Source of the DNA: Synergistaceae bacterium
Lineage (GTDB): Bacteria; Synergistota; Synergistia; Synergistales; Aminobacteriaceae
Assembly: GCA_018436595.1 (NCBI GenBank)
Contig: JAHDLC010000016.1
Location: 28,185 to 92,184 of the forward strand
Direction: 5' to 3'
DNA: 64,000 nt
Shown here: positions 1 through 10,867 of the stretch, one piece after another
Numbering within the stretch: the stretch's first letter is position 1
Layout: every line of letters begins with the position of its first letter
Program-made: the position numbers and the translations under genes
The notes under the pieces: generated by a model
The model's input: the letters and a program-made list of their open reading frames with translations, nothing else
The model's database searches: none
What the model was told of the DNA's origin: nothing

Positions 1-168
1 GCCCTTCCCCTTGAAGAAGCGTTGTCCCTGTTTGAAAAGGGAGTGGCCCGGATCAGGGAATGCCAGGCCTACCTCAGGGAGGCAAAACGGCGGGTGACTC
101 TTCTTTCATCCGACGGAAAGGAAGTGCCTTTTTCCGATGGGGCGGCGAACGAGGAGGACGGGGAATGA
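1..168 (+). CDS. xseB: Exodeoxyribonuclease VII small subunit (C-terminal part, cut by window start)
   Basis: The reading frame is open from base 1 to a TGA at 166-168, giving 55 residues. They begin ALPLEEALSLFEKGVARIRE, the conserved helical core of XseB, where acidic, leucine and glycine positions build the coiled-coil small subunit that binds XseA. Exonuclease VII degrades single-stranded DNA in the cytoplasm. A short polar tail follows the core. The stop codon overlaps the ispA start (ATGA at 165-168). xseB next to ispA and dxs is a common bacterial arrangement, which supports the call. The start lies outside the window. Confidence 0.88.
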   Translation, partial: ALPLEEALSLFEKGVARIRECQAYLREAKRRVTLLSSDGKEVPFSDGAANEEDGE

Positions 169-1067
169 ACAGGGGAGAATTCAAGCTTCAATATGACCGG
201 GCCAGGGTTTTTATCGAAGAAAGCCTGGAAGGCCTGTGCTCCAGCCCGGTCTCCCTGGTTCCCCCGAGGCTCATGGAATCCATGGCGTATTCCCTTCGGG
301 CGGGAGGGAAGCGCCTGAGACCGGTTCTGTGCATACAAGCAGGAGAGACTTTCGGGCTCGACAGGGAAAAGACGGTGCCCCTCGCTCTCGCTCTCGAAAT
401 GATCCATACCGCGTCGCTGATACATGACGACCTGCCTGCCATGGACAATGACACTCTCAGGAGGGGAAAGCCCACCAATCATGTGCTTTTCGGTGACGCT
501 CTCGCCATTCTTGCGGGAGACGCTCTCATGGCCTGGGCTTTCGAGTATCCTCTTGCCGTCCTTCCCGACACGGGGCTGCCCTGTGACAGGATCTGCAGAT
601 CCATGCACGTCCTGGCGAATGCCCTGGGTCCGGCGGGAATATGCGGCGGACAGGTTCTTGATACCGACGGGCAGAGCATGGACGATTCACCGGATTTCCC
701 CTGGAAGGTAACCCGGCAGAAGACCGCGGTCCTTCTTCGGGCCTCCATCCTTTCGGGGGCCATCCTTGCCGGAGCCGACGGGAAATCTCTGGCTGCCCTC
801 GGCGCTTACGGAGATCATCTCGGCTCCGCCTTCCAGATAGTAGATGATATCCTCGACGTCACGTCCACGGCGGAAGAGCTGGGAAAAACACCGGGAAAGG
901 ACGAGTCGCAGAACAAGCGGACCTTTGTCGCCGCATACGGCCTGGAAAAAGCCCGGGAGCTTGCTGCCCGCGAGAGCCGGCTCGCTTCGGTGGCCCTTGA
1001 AGGCGTTCGGGGCGACACGGCCTTTTTCTCCGATCTCTCGGACTATCTGTGCGAACGGACGAAGTGA
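165..1067 (+). CDS. ispA: Polyprenyl (farnesyl/geranyl) diphosphate synthase
   Basis: This 300-residue enzyme condenses isopentenyl diphosphate with allylic diphosphates to make the C15 (or C20) precursor of undecaprenyl and quinone lipids. The first aspartate-rich motif, DDLPAMD, is at about residues 88-94 and has the four-residue spacing of bacterial FPP synthases. The second, DDILD, lies about three quarters along, followed by GKTPGKDESQNK. The chosen ATG overlaps the xseB stop; an upstream in-frame ATG at 60 would lie inside xseB and is rejected. The length equals that of the E. coli enzyme. Exact product chain length cannot be read from the sequence. dxs follows after one base, so precursor supply and chain assembly are co-expressed. 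Confidence 0.93.
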   Translation: MNRGEFKLQYDRARVFIEESLEGLCSSPVSLVPPRLMESMAYSLRAGGKRLRPVLCIQAGETFGLDREKTVPLALALEMIHTASLIHDDLPAMDNDTLRRGKPTNHVLFGDALAILAGDALMAWAFEYPLAVLPDTGLPCDRICRSMHVLANALGPAGICGGQVLDTDGQSMDDSPDFPWKVTRQKTAVLLRASILSGAILAGADGKSLAALGAYGDHLGSAFQIVDDILDVTSTAEELGKTPGKDESQNKRTFVAAYGLEKARELAARESRLASVALEGVRGDTAFFSDLSDYLCERTK

Positions 1068-1068
1068 C

Positions 1069-2973
1069 ATGGCGATTCTTGATATTTTGAAAGACTACAG
1101 CGAACTCAGAGACCTTTCCAGGGAAGACATAAGTGCGCTCTCCGGCGAACTGCGGGAGCGGATCACGTCCGTCGTTCTGAAAAACGGGGGGCATCTTGCA
1201 TCTTCCCTTGGAGCGGTTGAACTCATCCTCTCCCTTCTTCGTTCCTTTGACCCGTCGGAAGACCGGATTCTCTTCGATGTGGGGCACCAGGCCTACGCAT
1301 ACAAGCTCCTCACCGGAAGGCTTGACCGGTTTGACACTCTCAGGCAGTGGGGAGGGGTCAGCGGTTTTCCGAGAAGGAGGGAAAGTCCCTTCGACCATTT
1401 TGACGCCGGACACAGCAGCACCTCTCTCTCAGCCGCCCTTGGGTTTGCCAAGGCGAGGGATGTTCTTGGACAAAAGCACCACGTGGTAGCCGTAATCGGC
1501 GATGCCTCCCTGCTCAACGGCCTCGCCTTCGAGGCGCTGAACTATACTCGGGAATCACGGACGAAAGTGATTTATGTTCTCAACGACAACACCATGTCCA
1601 TCAGCCCCAGGGTGGGAGGCATGGCAACCCACCTGGCCCGACTGAGCTCCAGCTCCGCTTACAACTGGCTCAAGAAGGCCATCAAGGATTCCTGCGCGTC
1701 TCTTCCCCGGGGGCAGGCTCTTGAGAATGTCCTGGGAAAGATGAAAGACCATATCAAGACCATCGTCAAGCCCGTCAACATTTTCGACGAGATGGACATA
1801 AACTACTGGGGCCCCTTCGACGGCCACAATACGGAAGAACTTGAGAACGTCTTCGAGCTGGCAAAAAAATACGACCGGCCGGTGCTTCTCCACGTGGTGA
1901 CTGTCAAGGGAAAAGGGTCTGAACAGGCTGAGAAGGATCCTACCGCTTTCCACGGCGTTTCTCCCGCCCGGCCGAAAGAATGCTGTGCAGCCGTGGGAAG
2001 GTCCTGGAGCGAGGCAGCCGCAGGCATCGTGCTCGACATGGCCGAAAATGACAGCCGGATTGTCTGCCTTACTGCGGCCATGAAATGCGGCAGCCGGCTG
2101 GACGAGTTTGCCTCCCGGTTCCCTGACAGATTTTTCGACGTGGGGATCGCCGAAGGCCATATGGTGACCATGGCGGCGGGAATGGCCGCAGGAGGGCTGA
2201 AGCCGGTGGTTTTCGTCTATTCAACCTTCCTTCAGCGGGCCATGGACCAGGTGGTGCATGATGTCTGCATGCAGAATCTTCCCGTTGTCTTCGCCGTGGA
2301 CAGGGCCGGCCTTGTCGGGGAGGACGGAGAGACCCACCAGGGGCTTTTGGACATCCCTTGGTCCAGACCTGTGCCGAACCTTGTCCTGACTGCTCCCCGG
2401 GATGAGGAGGCCCTTCGGCGCCTCTTCCTTTTCGCGGGGAAACATGACGGACCAATGATGATCCGCTTTGCCAGGGGGACGGCAGTTCCCTGTCTGAAAA
2501 AGGGAAACTCCCTGCTTGCCCCTTCAGCTCCTGATATTCTGAAGCCGGAAATACTGGAAAAGGGAAGCGAATGGGCTCTCATCGGATACGGAAAAACAGT
2601 GGAGCTCATGCTCAGAGCGAGAGAAACCGCCAGGAGCCTTGGAATTTCCCACCTTCCCACGGTAATGGATCTCAGGTGCCTGAAACCCCTTCCCGAACAG
2701 GAACTGCGGGAACTCCTCACGACCCACTCCTTCACGGTCATTGCGGAGGACGGATATGTTGCAGGCGGCGCCGGAGAGGCCATAGCCGCCATGGTGCGGA
2801 ATATGACGGAGGAAAGACCCGCGGAGATTTCCCTGATGGGGGTCCCCGACATCTTCGTCCCTCAGGGAAGAATCCGGGAACAGGAGGAGCATTGCGGCCT
2901 CACTCCGGGGAAAGTGGTGAACTGTTTTGTCGAGTTCCAAAAAAGAGCGTATCGACAGGCTGCTCGTATCTAG
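1069..2973 (+). CDS. dxs: 1-deoxy-D-xylulose-5-phosphate synthase
   Basis: This 634-residue thiamine-diphosphate enzyme makes DXP from pyruvate and glyceraldehyde 3-phosphate, the entry step of the MEP isoprenoid pathway. VGHQAY is at about residues 71-76, and the TPP/Mg motif GDASLLNG at about 144-151 is followed some 25 residues on by the NDN sequence. The pyrimidine-binding and C-terminal transketolase domains follow (VDRAGLVGEDGETHQG), and the length is normal for the family. The ATG at 1069 is one base past the ispA stop; a longer frame from 844 would run through ispA. The 3' end overlaps the tlyA start by 47 bases. Confidence 0.95.
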   Translation: MAILDILKDYSELRDLSREDISALSGELRERITSVVLKNGGHLASSLGAVELILSLLRSFDPSEDRILFDVGHQAYAYKLLTGRLDRFDTLRQWGGVSGFPRRRESPFDHFDAGHSSTSLSAALGFAKARDVLGQKHHVVAVIGDASLLNGLAFEALNYTRESRTKVIYVLNDNTMSISPRVGGMATHLARLSSSSAYNWLKKAIKDSCASLPRGQALENVLGKMKDHIKTIVKPVNIFDEMDINYWGPFDGHNTEELENVFELAKKYDRPVLLHVVTVKGKGSEQAEKDPTAFHGVSPARPKECCAAVGRSWSEAAAGIVLDMAENDSRIVCLTAAMKCGSRLDEFASRFPDRFFDVGIAEGHMVTMAAGMAAGGLKPVVFVYSTFLQRAMDQVVHDVCMQNLPVVFAVDRAGLVGEDGETHQGLLDIPWSRPVPNLVLTAPRDEEALRRLFLFAGKHDGPMMIRFARGTAVPCLKKGNSLLAPSAPDILKPEILEKGSEWALIGYGKTVELMLRARETARSLGISHLPTVMDLRCLKPLPEQELRELLTTHSFTVIAEDGYVAGGAGEAIAAMVRNMTEERPAEISLMGVPDIFVPQGRIREQEEHCGLTPGKVVNCFVEFQKRAYRQAARI

Positions 2974-3745
2974 GGGACTCGTTGAAACGAGATCGAAAGC
3001 CCAGGCTCTCCTTCTGGCGGGGAAGGTCTTCGTGGGCGGTTCCCGGGTGGACAAGACGGGTTCCCTGATTCCCGCGGATGCCCCGGTCGAAGTCCGGGAC
3101 GACGGGGAAAAATGGGTCAGTCGGGGAGCTCACAAACTTCTGAAGGGGCTCGATTTTTTTGCCATATCCCCGGGAGGTCTGGTTTGTGTGGATATCGGGG
3201 CTTCTACCGGAGGATTCACCCAGGTGCTTCTTGAAAGAGGGGCCCGGAAAGTATATGCGGTGGATGTGGGATATGGTCAGCTTGCGTGGTCCCTAAGGAA
3301 TGACGAAAGAGTGGCGGTCATGGAAAGGACCAACGCCCGGTCACTCACTCCGGATCTTTTCCGGGAAATCCCCGGTCTCGCAGTAGCCGATGCGTCCTTT
3401 ATTTCCCTGAAACTCCTGATTCCCCCGATCAGCCTGATTCTCTCCCCGGAGGGGCAGGCCATACTGCTGGTGAAACCCCAGTTCGAAGTGGGAAAAGGCC
3501 GGGTCGGCAAAGGCGGAGTGGTCAGAGCGAAGGAAGATCATGTATCGGTTCTGAAGGATATTCTCGCCTTCTGCGAAGAGAACGGTAATTTTCGCCCGGA
3601 GGGCTTGACTTTTTCTCCGATTACAGGTCCCATGGGGAATATTGAGTATCTTCTTCACCTGGTCAGGGCAGCAGGACCCGGCAGATTGATTTCGCCGGAG
3701 GAAACAGTGGAAGAAGCCCATCACTTTTTCCGGAAGGATGGATAG
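2927..3745 (+). CDS. tlyA: TlyA-family rRNA 2'-O-methyltransferase (S4 domain)
   Basis: The protein has 272 residues. An S4 RNA-binding domain occupies about residues 6-65 (RIDRLLVSRGLVETRSKAQ), followed by an FtsJ-type SAM domain with DIGASTGGFTQVLLERGA near residues 88-105, then DVGYG and LLVKPQFE. The positions fit the K-D-K-E catalytic tetrad of 2'-O-methyltransferases. In studied bacteria TlyA methylates 16S and/or 23S rRNA cytidines; some homologues were called haemolysins. The start is TTG at 2927, eight bases after a GGTGA-like ribosome-binding site inside the end of dxs. No in-frame ATG lies near the S4 start. It sits between dxs and nadK, as in many Gram-positive genomes. Confidence 0.9.
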   Translation: MSSSKKERIDRLLVSRGLVETRSKAQALLLAGKVFVGGSRVDKTGSLIPADAPVEVRDDGEKWVSRGAHKLLKGLDFFAISPGGLVCVDIGASTGGFTQVLLERGARKVYAVDVGYGQLAWSLRNDERVAVMERTNARSLTPDLFREIPGLAVADASFISLKLLIPPISLILSPEGQAILLVKPQFEVGKGRVGKGGVVRAKEDHVSVLKDILAFCEENGNFRPEGLTFSPITGPMGNIEYLLHLVRAAGPGRLISPEETVEEAHHFFRKDG

Positions 3746-3748
3746 GCA

Positions 3749-4630
3749 ATGGCTGATCCCCGCATCGGAATGCTTGTCAACACAAGAAAACCGGGAGCGC
3801 TGGCAATGGCCGGATCCCTCATCGAATGGGGAAAGGCGTCGGGCGTATCTTTTCTGTTCCCACCCCACGAGGCCTCTGTCCTGGGAATACAGGGAGTTGA
3901 CGACGAGGAGTGGAAAAGGGCCGTTTCCATAGCGGTCGTCATCGGAGGCGATGGTACCTTCCTCAGGGCGGCCAGATACGTGCTTGGTGCCCCCATCTCT
4001 CTCTACGGCATCAACCTGGGCCATCTCGGCTTCCTCGCGTCCGGCAAGGCCGAGGAGGCGGAAAATGACCTGGAGGCAATTCTGAGAGGCCAGTATTCCC
4101 TGCTGTCTCACCGGGTTCTCGAAGGGAAAATCTGCAGGGACGGAAAAAACATCCATACCCTGTTCGCCCTGAATGACCTGGTCCTCGCCAAAGGCGCCAT
4201 GGCCAGGGTGATGCATATCGAGGTGAGCATGGGCGACAAGGTGCTCAATACGCTGCCGGCGGACGGCATCATCGTTTCCACTCCCACGGGGTCCACTGCC
4301 TATGCCCTGTCTGCGGGAGGACCGATTGTTCCTCCCCACATCCCCTGCATGATCATCGTTCCCATCTGTGCCCACACGCTCTATACCCGTCCGGTGCTTG
4401 CCGGAGAGAATGATGTCATAACCCTGACCCCGAAGGGAAACCACAGGGATTTGCTTCTCACCCAGGATGGACAGCTCGGATATGAAATTCTTCCCGGGGA
4501 CAGCATACGAATCTCCCTGAACGGTGAGAAGGCCGTCAGCGTGATTGCCCTGCCAACGAGAAACTACTTCGATCTTCTCCAGGAGAAACTCCAGTGGGGA
4601 AGGGGAATTGTCACCTTCGAAAAGGAGTGA
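3749..4630 (+). CDS. nadK: NAD kinase
   Basis: NadK phosphorylates NAD to NADP with ATP or polyphosphate. The 293-residue product carries the diagnostic GGDGTFLRAAR at about residues 66-76, with the GGDGT diphosphate-binding loop and catalytic aspartate. INLGHLGFLA follows, then NDLVLAKG and the TPTGSTAYALSAGGP signature of the second domain. The start ATG is three bases past the tlyA stop, and recN follows seven bases after its stop, so the genes are probably translated from one message. Length and motif order are normal. Confidence 0.95.
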   Translation: MADPRIGMLVNTRKPGALAMAGSLIEWGKASGVSFLFPPHEASVLGIQGVDDEEWKRAVSIAVVIGGDGTFLRAARYVLGAPISLYGINLGHLGFLASGKAEEAENDLEAILRGQYSLLSHRVLEGKICRDGKNIHTLFALNDLVLAKGAMARVMHIEVSMGDKVLNTLPADGIIVSTPTGSTAYALSAGGPIVPPHIPCMIIVPICAHTLYTRPVLAGENDVITLTPKGNHRDLLLTQDGQLGYEILPGDSIRISLNGEKAVSVIALPTRNYFDLLQEKLQWGRGIVTFEKE

Positions 4631-4637
4631 ATCCCCC

Positions 4638-6323
4638 ATGATCGAGGAAGTGACCATTCGGAACGTTGGGGGAGTGGCTTCAGCAGCCCTCCGTCTTGAA
4701 AAAGGACTGACCGTCATAACGGGTGAGAGCGGAGCGGGGAAGAGCAGCCTTGTCCGTTCTCTCGAACTTCTGGGCGGCAAAAGGAGCCAGTCGGCATTCC
4801 TCCGTTCCGGCGAGGAAGAAGGATCCGTCGAGGCGGTGCTTTCAGGAGTTTCAGGTGACAGGGCAGGCAGTGCATACGCCGGGACGGATGACGGGTTCGT
4901 TCTTTTTGCCAGGAGAACCTTTTCGAGAAACGGACGAAACCGGACGTACTTTCAGGACAGGGCCGTTCCCCTTTCCACTTTTTCCACGGTGATGAACGAA
5001 GAAATGCGCATCCAGAGCCAGTTTGCCCAGATCGAGCTGCTTGATCCAAAACGGCAGATGGAGATTCTCGACTTCTGCGGGGGAGTTGAGGTATCGAACC
5101 TGAAAGAGGCTTTGTCCGGAACCTTTGCCGGAGCTGTGGAATGCGACCGCTCCCTCCGGGCTGCGAAGAGCCGCGAACAGGAACTGAAAACCCGTTTCCG
5201 GGACGGTGAGGCTATCCTCACGGCGGCAAAGGGGCTGAAACTGGCCCCGGGGTGCGAAAATGAATGGGAATCGCAGATCCGGACCCTTTCACTCAGGGTC
5301 GACCGTATGAAAAAAGCCAGGGACAATCTTCTCCGGATGACGGGAGGAGCTGCGGGCCAGGGGTTGCTTGATCTGCTGGAATCAAGCGGTCTTGAACTGC
5401 TGCGGTGCCTTGAAAACGATGAAGGCGGCCTCCCAAAACTCTTCAACGAAGGTCTGGAGAGGCTCCAGGCTTTCTCCAGGGAAGCGGCCCGGATGACGGC
5501 AGGGCAGTCAGTTGAAGAAATGGAAAGAGAGCAGGATCTCCTTGAGAAAAGGGGAGGTCTTCTGAGAAAGCTGAAAAGAGCCTCCGGGACGACCTCCGTG
5601 GAGGATTTTCTGGAATGGTGCGATGAAGCGAAAAGAGCTTCCGAATGGATTCGGGAACAGGAACGGAATTTGGCTGAGCTGACCGAAAAAGGCCGGGGGT
5701 TCCGGAAAGAAGCTGCCGGGCTTGCGGCCGAATTGCGCTCCCTTCGCGCCGCTACTGCCTCAAGACTGGAGCGGGATGTCAACCGTCATCTCGCTGACTT
5801 GGCCATGGAGGACTGCCGGTTTTCCGTTCGTCTCACTGAACTGGAAAAAATCAGGAGCACCGGAGCGGATGATGTTTTTTTCACCCTGTCCACAGGCGGA
5901 AAAGGGGAAACTCCGGTGAACAAAACCGCATCGGGCGGTGAACTGAGCCGGATTCTCCTTGCTCTCCAACTGTCTCTCCCGGAATCATCCCTCCCGCCGA
6001 CTCTTGTATTCGATGAAGTTGAGGCAGGCCTTGGCGGTCGCGCAGCCGTTCTTGCCGGATACAAGCTCCAGGAACTTTCCCGCAGATGCCAGGTCATTCT
6101 CGTCACTCACGAGGCAACCATAGCGGCACTGGCTGAACATCACTACCTGGTGAGGAAAAACGGGGAATCGGTGGAGGCCGTCAAGTTAGGAAAAGAGGAG
6201 CGGGCCGCGGAAATTGCCAGGATGCTTTCCGGGGATGCCGGTCTTCCCGAGGCAATGGAACATGCGAAAAAACTTCTTTCCGGAAGGCCTGAATACCTGA
6301 TTTCCGCTGATTCAAAAAATTGA
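4638..6323 (+). CDS. recN: DNA repair protein RecN (SMC-like ATPase)
   Basis: RecN is an SMC-like ATPase acting on DNA double-strand breaks. The 561-residue protein has an N-terminal Walker A GESGAGKSS at about residues 33-41 and a long charged coiled-coil middle. The C-terminal half holds the ABC signature ASGGELSRILLAL and Walker B LVFDEVEAGLGG. The N-terminal sequence diverges from common RecN proteins (typical start LxxLxIxNFA), but motif order and length fit. ATG 4638 is seven bases after the nadK stop and preceded by AAGGAGTGA. The TGA stop at 6321-6323 overlaps the -35 box of the rplU promoter, marking the operon border. Confidence 0.9.
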   Translation: MIEEVTIRNVGGVASAALRLEKGLTVITGESGAGKSSLVRSLELLGGKRSQSAFLRSGEEEGSVEAVLSGVSGDRAGSAYAGTDDGFVLFARRTFSRNGRNRTYFQDRAVPLSTFSTVMNEEMRIQSQFAQIELLDPKRQMEILDFCGGVEVSNLKEALSGTFAGAVECDRSLRAAKSREQELKTRFRDGEAILTAAKGLKLAPGCENEWESQIRTLSLRVDRMKKARDNLLRMTGGAAGQGLLDLLESSGLELLRCLENDEGGLPKLFNEGLERLQAFSREAARMTAGQSVEEMEREQDLLEKRGGLLRKLKRASGTTSVEDFLEWCDEAKRASEWIREQERNLAELTEKGRGFRKEAAGLAAELRSLRAATASRLERDVNRHLADLAMEDCRFSVRLTELEKIRSTGADDVFFTLSTGGKGETPVNKTASGGELSRILLALQLSLPESSLPPTLVFDEVEAGLGGRAAVLAGYKLQELSRRCQVILVTHEATIAALAEHHYLVRKNGESVEAVKLGKEERAAEIARMLSGDAGLPEAMEHAKKLLSGRPEYLISADSKN

Positions 6324-6348
6324 CATTCACTGAAGAACTTCGTATAAT
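6320..6348 (+). promoter_or_regulatory. Sigma70 promoter of the rplU operon
   Basis: A perfect TTGACA (6320-6325), a 17-base spacer and a perfect TATAAT (6343-6348) stand just upstream of the rplU leader. The -35 box overlaps the recN stop codon. This is the strongest consensus promoter on the plus strand of the window and fits the high expression expected for ribosomal proteins. Confidence 0.9.
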
Positions 6349-6354
6349 GCTACG

Positions 6355-6434
6355 GTTCGGTGTATATATCGCACGGGGCAGGTCATAAACCTGCACACAC
6401 AGGTGCCTGAACCCCCGGCGGGAGGAGGAAAAGA
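6355..6434 (+). promoter_or_regulatory. Structured 5' leader of rplU (candidate L21 autoregulatory leader)
   Basis: The roughly 80-base untranslated leader contains a hairpin CAGGT (6379-6383) / ACCTG (6389-6393) inside an outer GGGG (6375-6378) / CCCC (6412-6415) pairing. A second AGGTGCCT element could compete for the same arm. A strong GGAGGAGG Shine-Dalgarno follows. Ribosomal protein L21 leaders are a known class of autoregulatory RNA in Gram-positive bacteria. That this is a member is inference from position and foldability, not from a covariance match. Confidence 0.5.
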
Positions 6435-6752
6435 ATGTACGCTATCGTTGAAACAGGCGGCAAGCAGTATCGGATTCAGGAGGGAGACCTCCTGAAGGTT
6501 GAGTCTCTCGGGATTGCGGAGGGAGAATCAGTCGTACTCGACAAGGTTCTTTTCGTGGGTGGAGATGACGGTATATCCGTCGGGGCTCCCTATGTCCAGG
6601 GAGCTTCCGTAAAGGCTTCAGTGGTCACCAACGGAAAAGACCGCAAAGTTCTTGTCTTCAAGTTTAAGAGCAAGAAAAATTACCGTCGCCTGAGAGGTCA
6701 CAGGCAGCATTTTACGGAGATTCGTATCGACTCCATCACCCCGGGTGCCTGA
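6435..6752 (+). CDS. rplU: 50S ribosomal protein L21
   Basis: L21 binds 23S rRNA in the large subunit. The 105-residue product starts MYAIVETGGKQYRIQEGD, the family signature, and ends with the basic KSKKNYRRLRGHRQ stretch and ITEIR-like strand typical of L21. ATG 6435 follows GGAGGAGG at good distance. rplU-prp-rpmA-obg is the classic order in Gram-positive and related bacteria; here prp starts three bases after the stop. Confidence 0.97.
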   Translation: MYAIVETGGKQYRIQEGDLLKVESLGIAEGESVVLDKVLFVGGDDGISVGAPYVQGASVKASVVTNGKDRKVLVFKFKSKKNYRRLRGHRQHFTEIRIDSITPGA

Positions 6753-6755
6753 GAA

Positions 6756-7097
6756 ATGACGGAAATCTCCGTCGGCCTGCAGGCCGGCCGGAAAGTTGCC
6801 ATTGTGGCAGCCGGGCATACGGGGTTTTCCGAAAGAGGTTCCGATGTGGTCTGCGCAGGAGTTTCCGCCCTTGTCCAGGCACTGTATTACGGGTTTCATG
6901 AGGTGTTGAAGCAGAAGGAGCTGAGGTCTTCCGTTGACAAAAAAAATGCGAAGATGTCCCTCGACTGGGCTGAATGTCCGGCCTCAGAGGGGGACGTTCT
7001 GGCGGAGACCATTATAGGCTCGCTGAAAGAAATTGCCCGGGTTTATCCCGATCATGTCCGAATTGTGGAGGTGCACGTAGATGAATTGGATTTTTGA
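6756..7097 (+). CDS. prp: Ribosomal-processing cysteine protease Prp
   Basis: Prp removes the N-terminal extension of ribosomal protein L27, an essential cleavage in Staphylococcus aureus. The 113-residue protein has the catalytic His in [13 protein letters not shown] and the catalytic Cys in VVCAGVSAL about 14 residues later. It sits, as usual, between rplU and rpmA, and its last 17 bases overlap rpmA. The L27 encoded next begins with the matching cleavable extension, so enzyme and substrate are made together. Assignment rests on the His/Cys pair, length and location. Confidence 0.93.
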   Translation: MTEISVGLQAGRKVAIVAAGHTGFSERGSDVVCAGVSALVQALYYGFHEVLKQKELRSSVDKKNAKMSLDWAECPASEGDVLAETIIGSLKEIARVYPDHVRIVEVHVDELDF

Positions 7098-7368
7098 TCT
7101 GCAGTTCTTTGCCCATAAAAAAGGCCAGGGAAGCAGCACGAACGGCAGGGACAGCGAAGGCAAGCGCCTTGGCATTAAAAAATACGCCGGCCAGGCTGTA
7201 AAGGCTGGAAACATTATTGTCCGGCAACGGGGCACAAAGGTTCACCCCGGCAAAAACGTCGGCATCGGCAAAGATGACACCCTTTTCGCCACAAGTGCTG
7301 GTGTCGTCAACTTCGAAACGAAGGGCAGCAGGAAGTTCGTTTCAGTGGTTCTCGAACTGGCCGAATAG
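7081..7368 (+). CDS. rpmA: 50S ribosomal protein L27 with cleavable N-terminal extension
   Basis: L27 lies near the peptidyl-transferase centre. The 95-residue protein reads [19 protein letters not shown] at its N terminus. Standard L27 of Proteobacteria starts MAHKKG, so the preceding residues ending in LQFF are the extension that Prp removes, leaving AHKKG. The rest is canonical ([24 protein letters not shown]). The start overlaps the end of prp. The TAG stop is followed by a 164-base spacer before obg. Confidence 0.97.
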   Translation: MNWIFDLQFFAHKKGQGSSTNGRDSEGKRLGIKKYAGQAVKAGNIIVRQRGTKVHPGKNVGIGKDDTLFATSAGVVNFETKGSRKFVSVVLELAE

Positions 7369-9538
<2,170 letters not shown>

Positions 9539-9542
9539 GCCG

Positions 9543-10823
9543 ATGAAAATAATGAAAATCGCCGCCATTCTTCTGCTTGCCGTTTCGTCAGCATTCGCGG
9601 GCGCTGCCATGCGGGTCCGCACCTTTGTTGATCCGAAGCCGCAGACCATAAAGGAATCAATCTCCTTCACGGAAGCTTCGGGAACGGCAAACATACTCCT
9701 CATCGGAATCGATGACGTGGATGGAGGCAGAAGAGCCGATGCAATTGCCTTTGCCACCGTCGATATCGACAACAAGATCGTCAGGGTGATGTCGGTCCCG
9801 AGGGATACCAGGGTACAGATTCCCGGCAAAGGATGGGACAAAATCAACCACGCCTATGCCTACGGAGGAGTGGAGAAACTCCGGGAAACAGTGGTCAATT
9901 TCCTGGGCCTTCCCGTAAACTACTACGTCCTTGTCAACTATGACACCTTCCCGTCCATCATCGACCTCATAGGCGGGGTAGAAGTGGATGTGGAACGGCG
10001 TATGGTCTACAACGACTATGCGGGAAAACTCTTTATCAACATCCCGAAGGGGTTCCAGAAGCTCGACGGGAAAAATGCCCTTCACTACGTCCGTTTCCGT
10101 CATGATGCCATGGGGGATATCGGAAGGGTGAAGCGCCAGCAGGAATTCATAAAGGCTGTCCTGAAAAAAGTTCAGACGCCGTCCATGATTCCCAAGATTC
10201 CAGAGCTGGCCCAGAAAGCCATCGAAATGGTGAACTCCGACATGACTCCCGCCCAGGCGCTGCAGCTTGCTTCCTACCTTGCCGACCTTTCGGGAGAGAA
10301 CCTCCATTTCTTTACTCTTCCGGGAAAAGCTGCCTATATTTCCAACCTCAGCTACTGGATTGGGGATACTACCGAGGCGTCCGCCCTGCTGACCGGACTT
10401 CCGGAAAAGAAAGCAGACGGACCAGTTTCAGGCGACCGGTCGCCTGAAGGACAGGATAGCCCCGCCCAGAACAGCGACATCGATCTTGAATCACTGATAG
10501 CTTCGGTGACGACACCGGTCTCGGTGCTCAACGGGGCGGGAAAGTCCGGACTCGGCAAAGACACCGCGACGGCTCTACAGAAAATTGGCATTGATGTGGC
10601 GCACATTGGAAACGCGAAGCATTTTGACTATCGGACCACGAGCATCCAGGTGCCTGAAAAAGGCGCCGAAGCGGTGCGGAATACGGCCCAGGCACTAGGG
10701 GAAATAGCAGGGGTGGGGAAGAACCTCATATCGAAGAGCTCGGCTGTCCCTCATGTTACAATCATCATCGGGAAGGATAGTGAAAAAGTTCTGGAGAGAC
10801 TTGGCGGATTGGCCCGCCGATGA
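9543..10823 (+). CDS. LCP-family (LytR-CpsA-Psr) envelope transferase with LytR_C domain
   Basis: LCP proteins attach lipid-linked polymers to peptidoglycan or related acceptors outside the membrane. The 426-residue protein starts with one signal-anchor helix (residues about 4-22). An LCP catalytic domain follows (NILLIGIDDVDGGRRADAI, MSVPRDTRVQIPG, KINHAYAYGG, YVRFRHDAMGDIGRVKRQQ), including the arginine/aspartate set that binds the pyrophosphate. A C-terminal LytR_C domain runs from about residue 315 (VSVLNGAGKSGLG to IIIGKD), after a polar linker. The attached polymer is unknown. GGAGG precedes ATG 9543; nadD ends four bases before. Confidence 0.9.
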   Translation: MKIMKIAAILLLAVSSAFAGAAMRVRTFVDPKPQTIKESISFTEASGTANILLIGIDDVDGGRRADAIAFATVDIDNKIVRVMSVPRDTRVQIPGKGWDKINHAYAYGGVEKLRETVVNFLGLPVNYYVLVNYDTFPSIIDLIGGVEVDVERRMVYNDYAGKLFINIPKGFQKLDGKNALHYVRFRHDAMGDIGRVKRQQEFIKAVLKKVQTPSMIPKIPELAQKAIEMVNSDMTPAQALQLASYLADLSGENLHFFTLPGKAAYISNLSYWIGDTTEASALLTGLPEKKADGPVSGDRSPEGQDSPAQNSDIDLESLIASVTTPVSVLNGAGKSGLGKDTATALQKIGIDVAHIGNAKHFDYRTTSIQVPEKGAEAVRNTAQALGEIAGVGKNLISKSSAVPHVTIIIGKDSEKVLERLGGLARR

Positions 10824-10867
10824 CCTGAAAGAATCAGACCTCAACCACTAAAGGAGAAGGTGAAGGA

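Noticed and set aside
3341..4780. A 479-codon minus-strand open frame
   Set aside because: It lies antisense to tlyA and nadK, whose family motifs are complete. Long antisense frames are common in this G/C-rich sequence.
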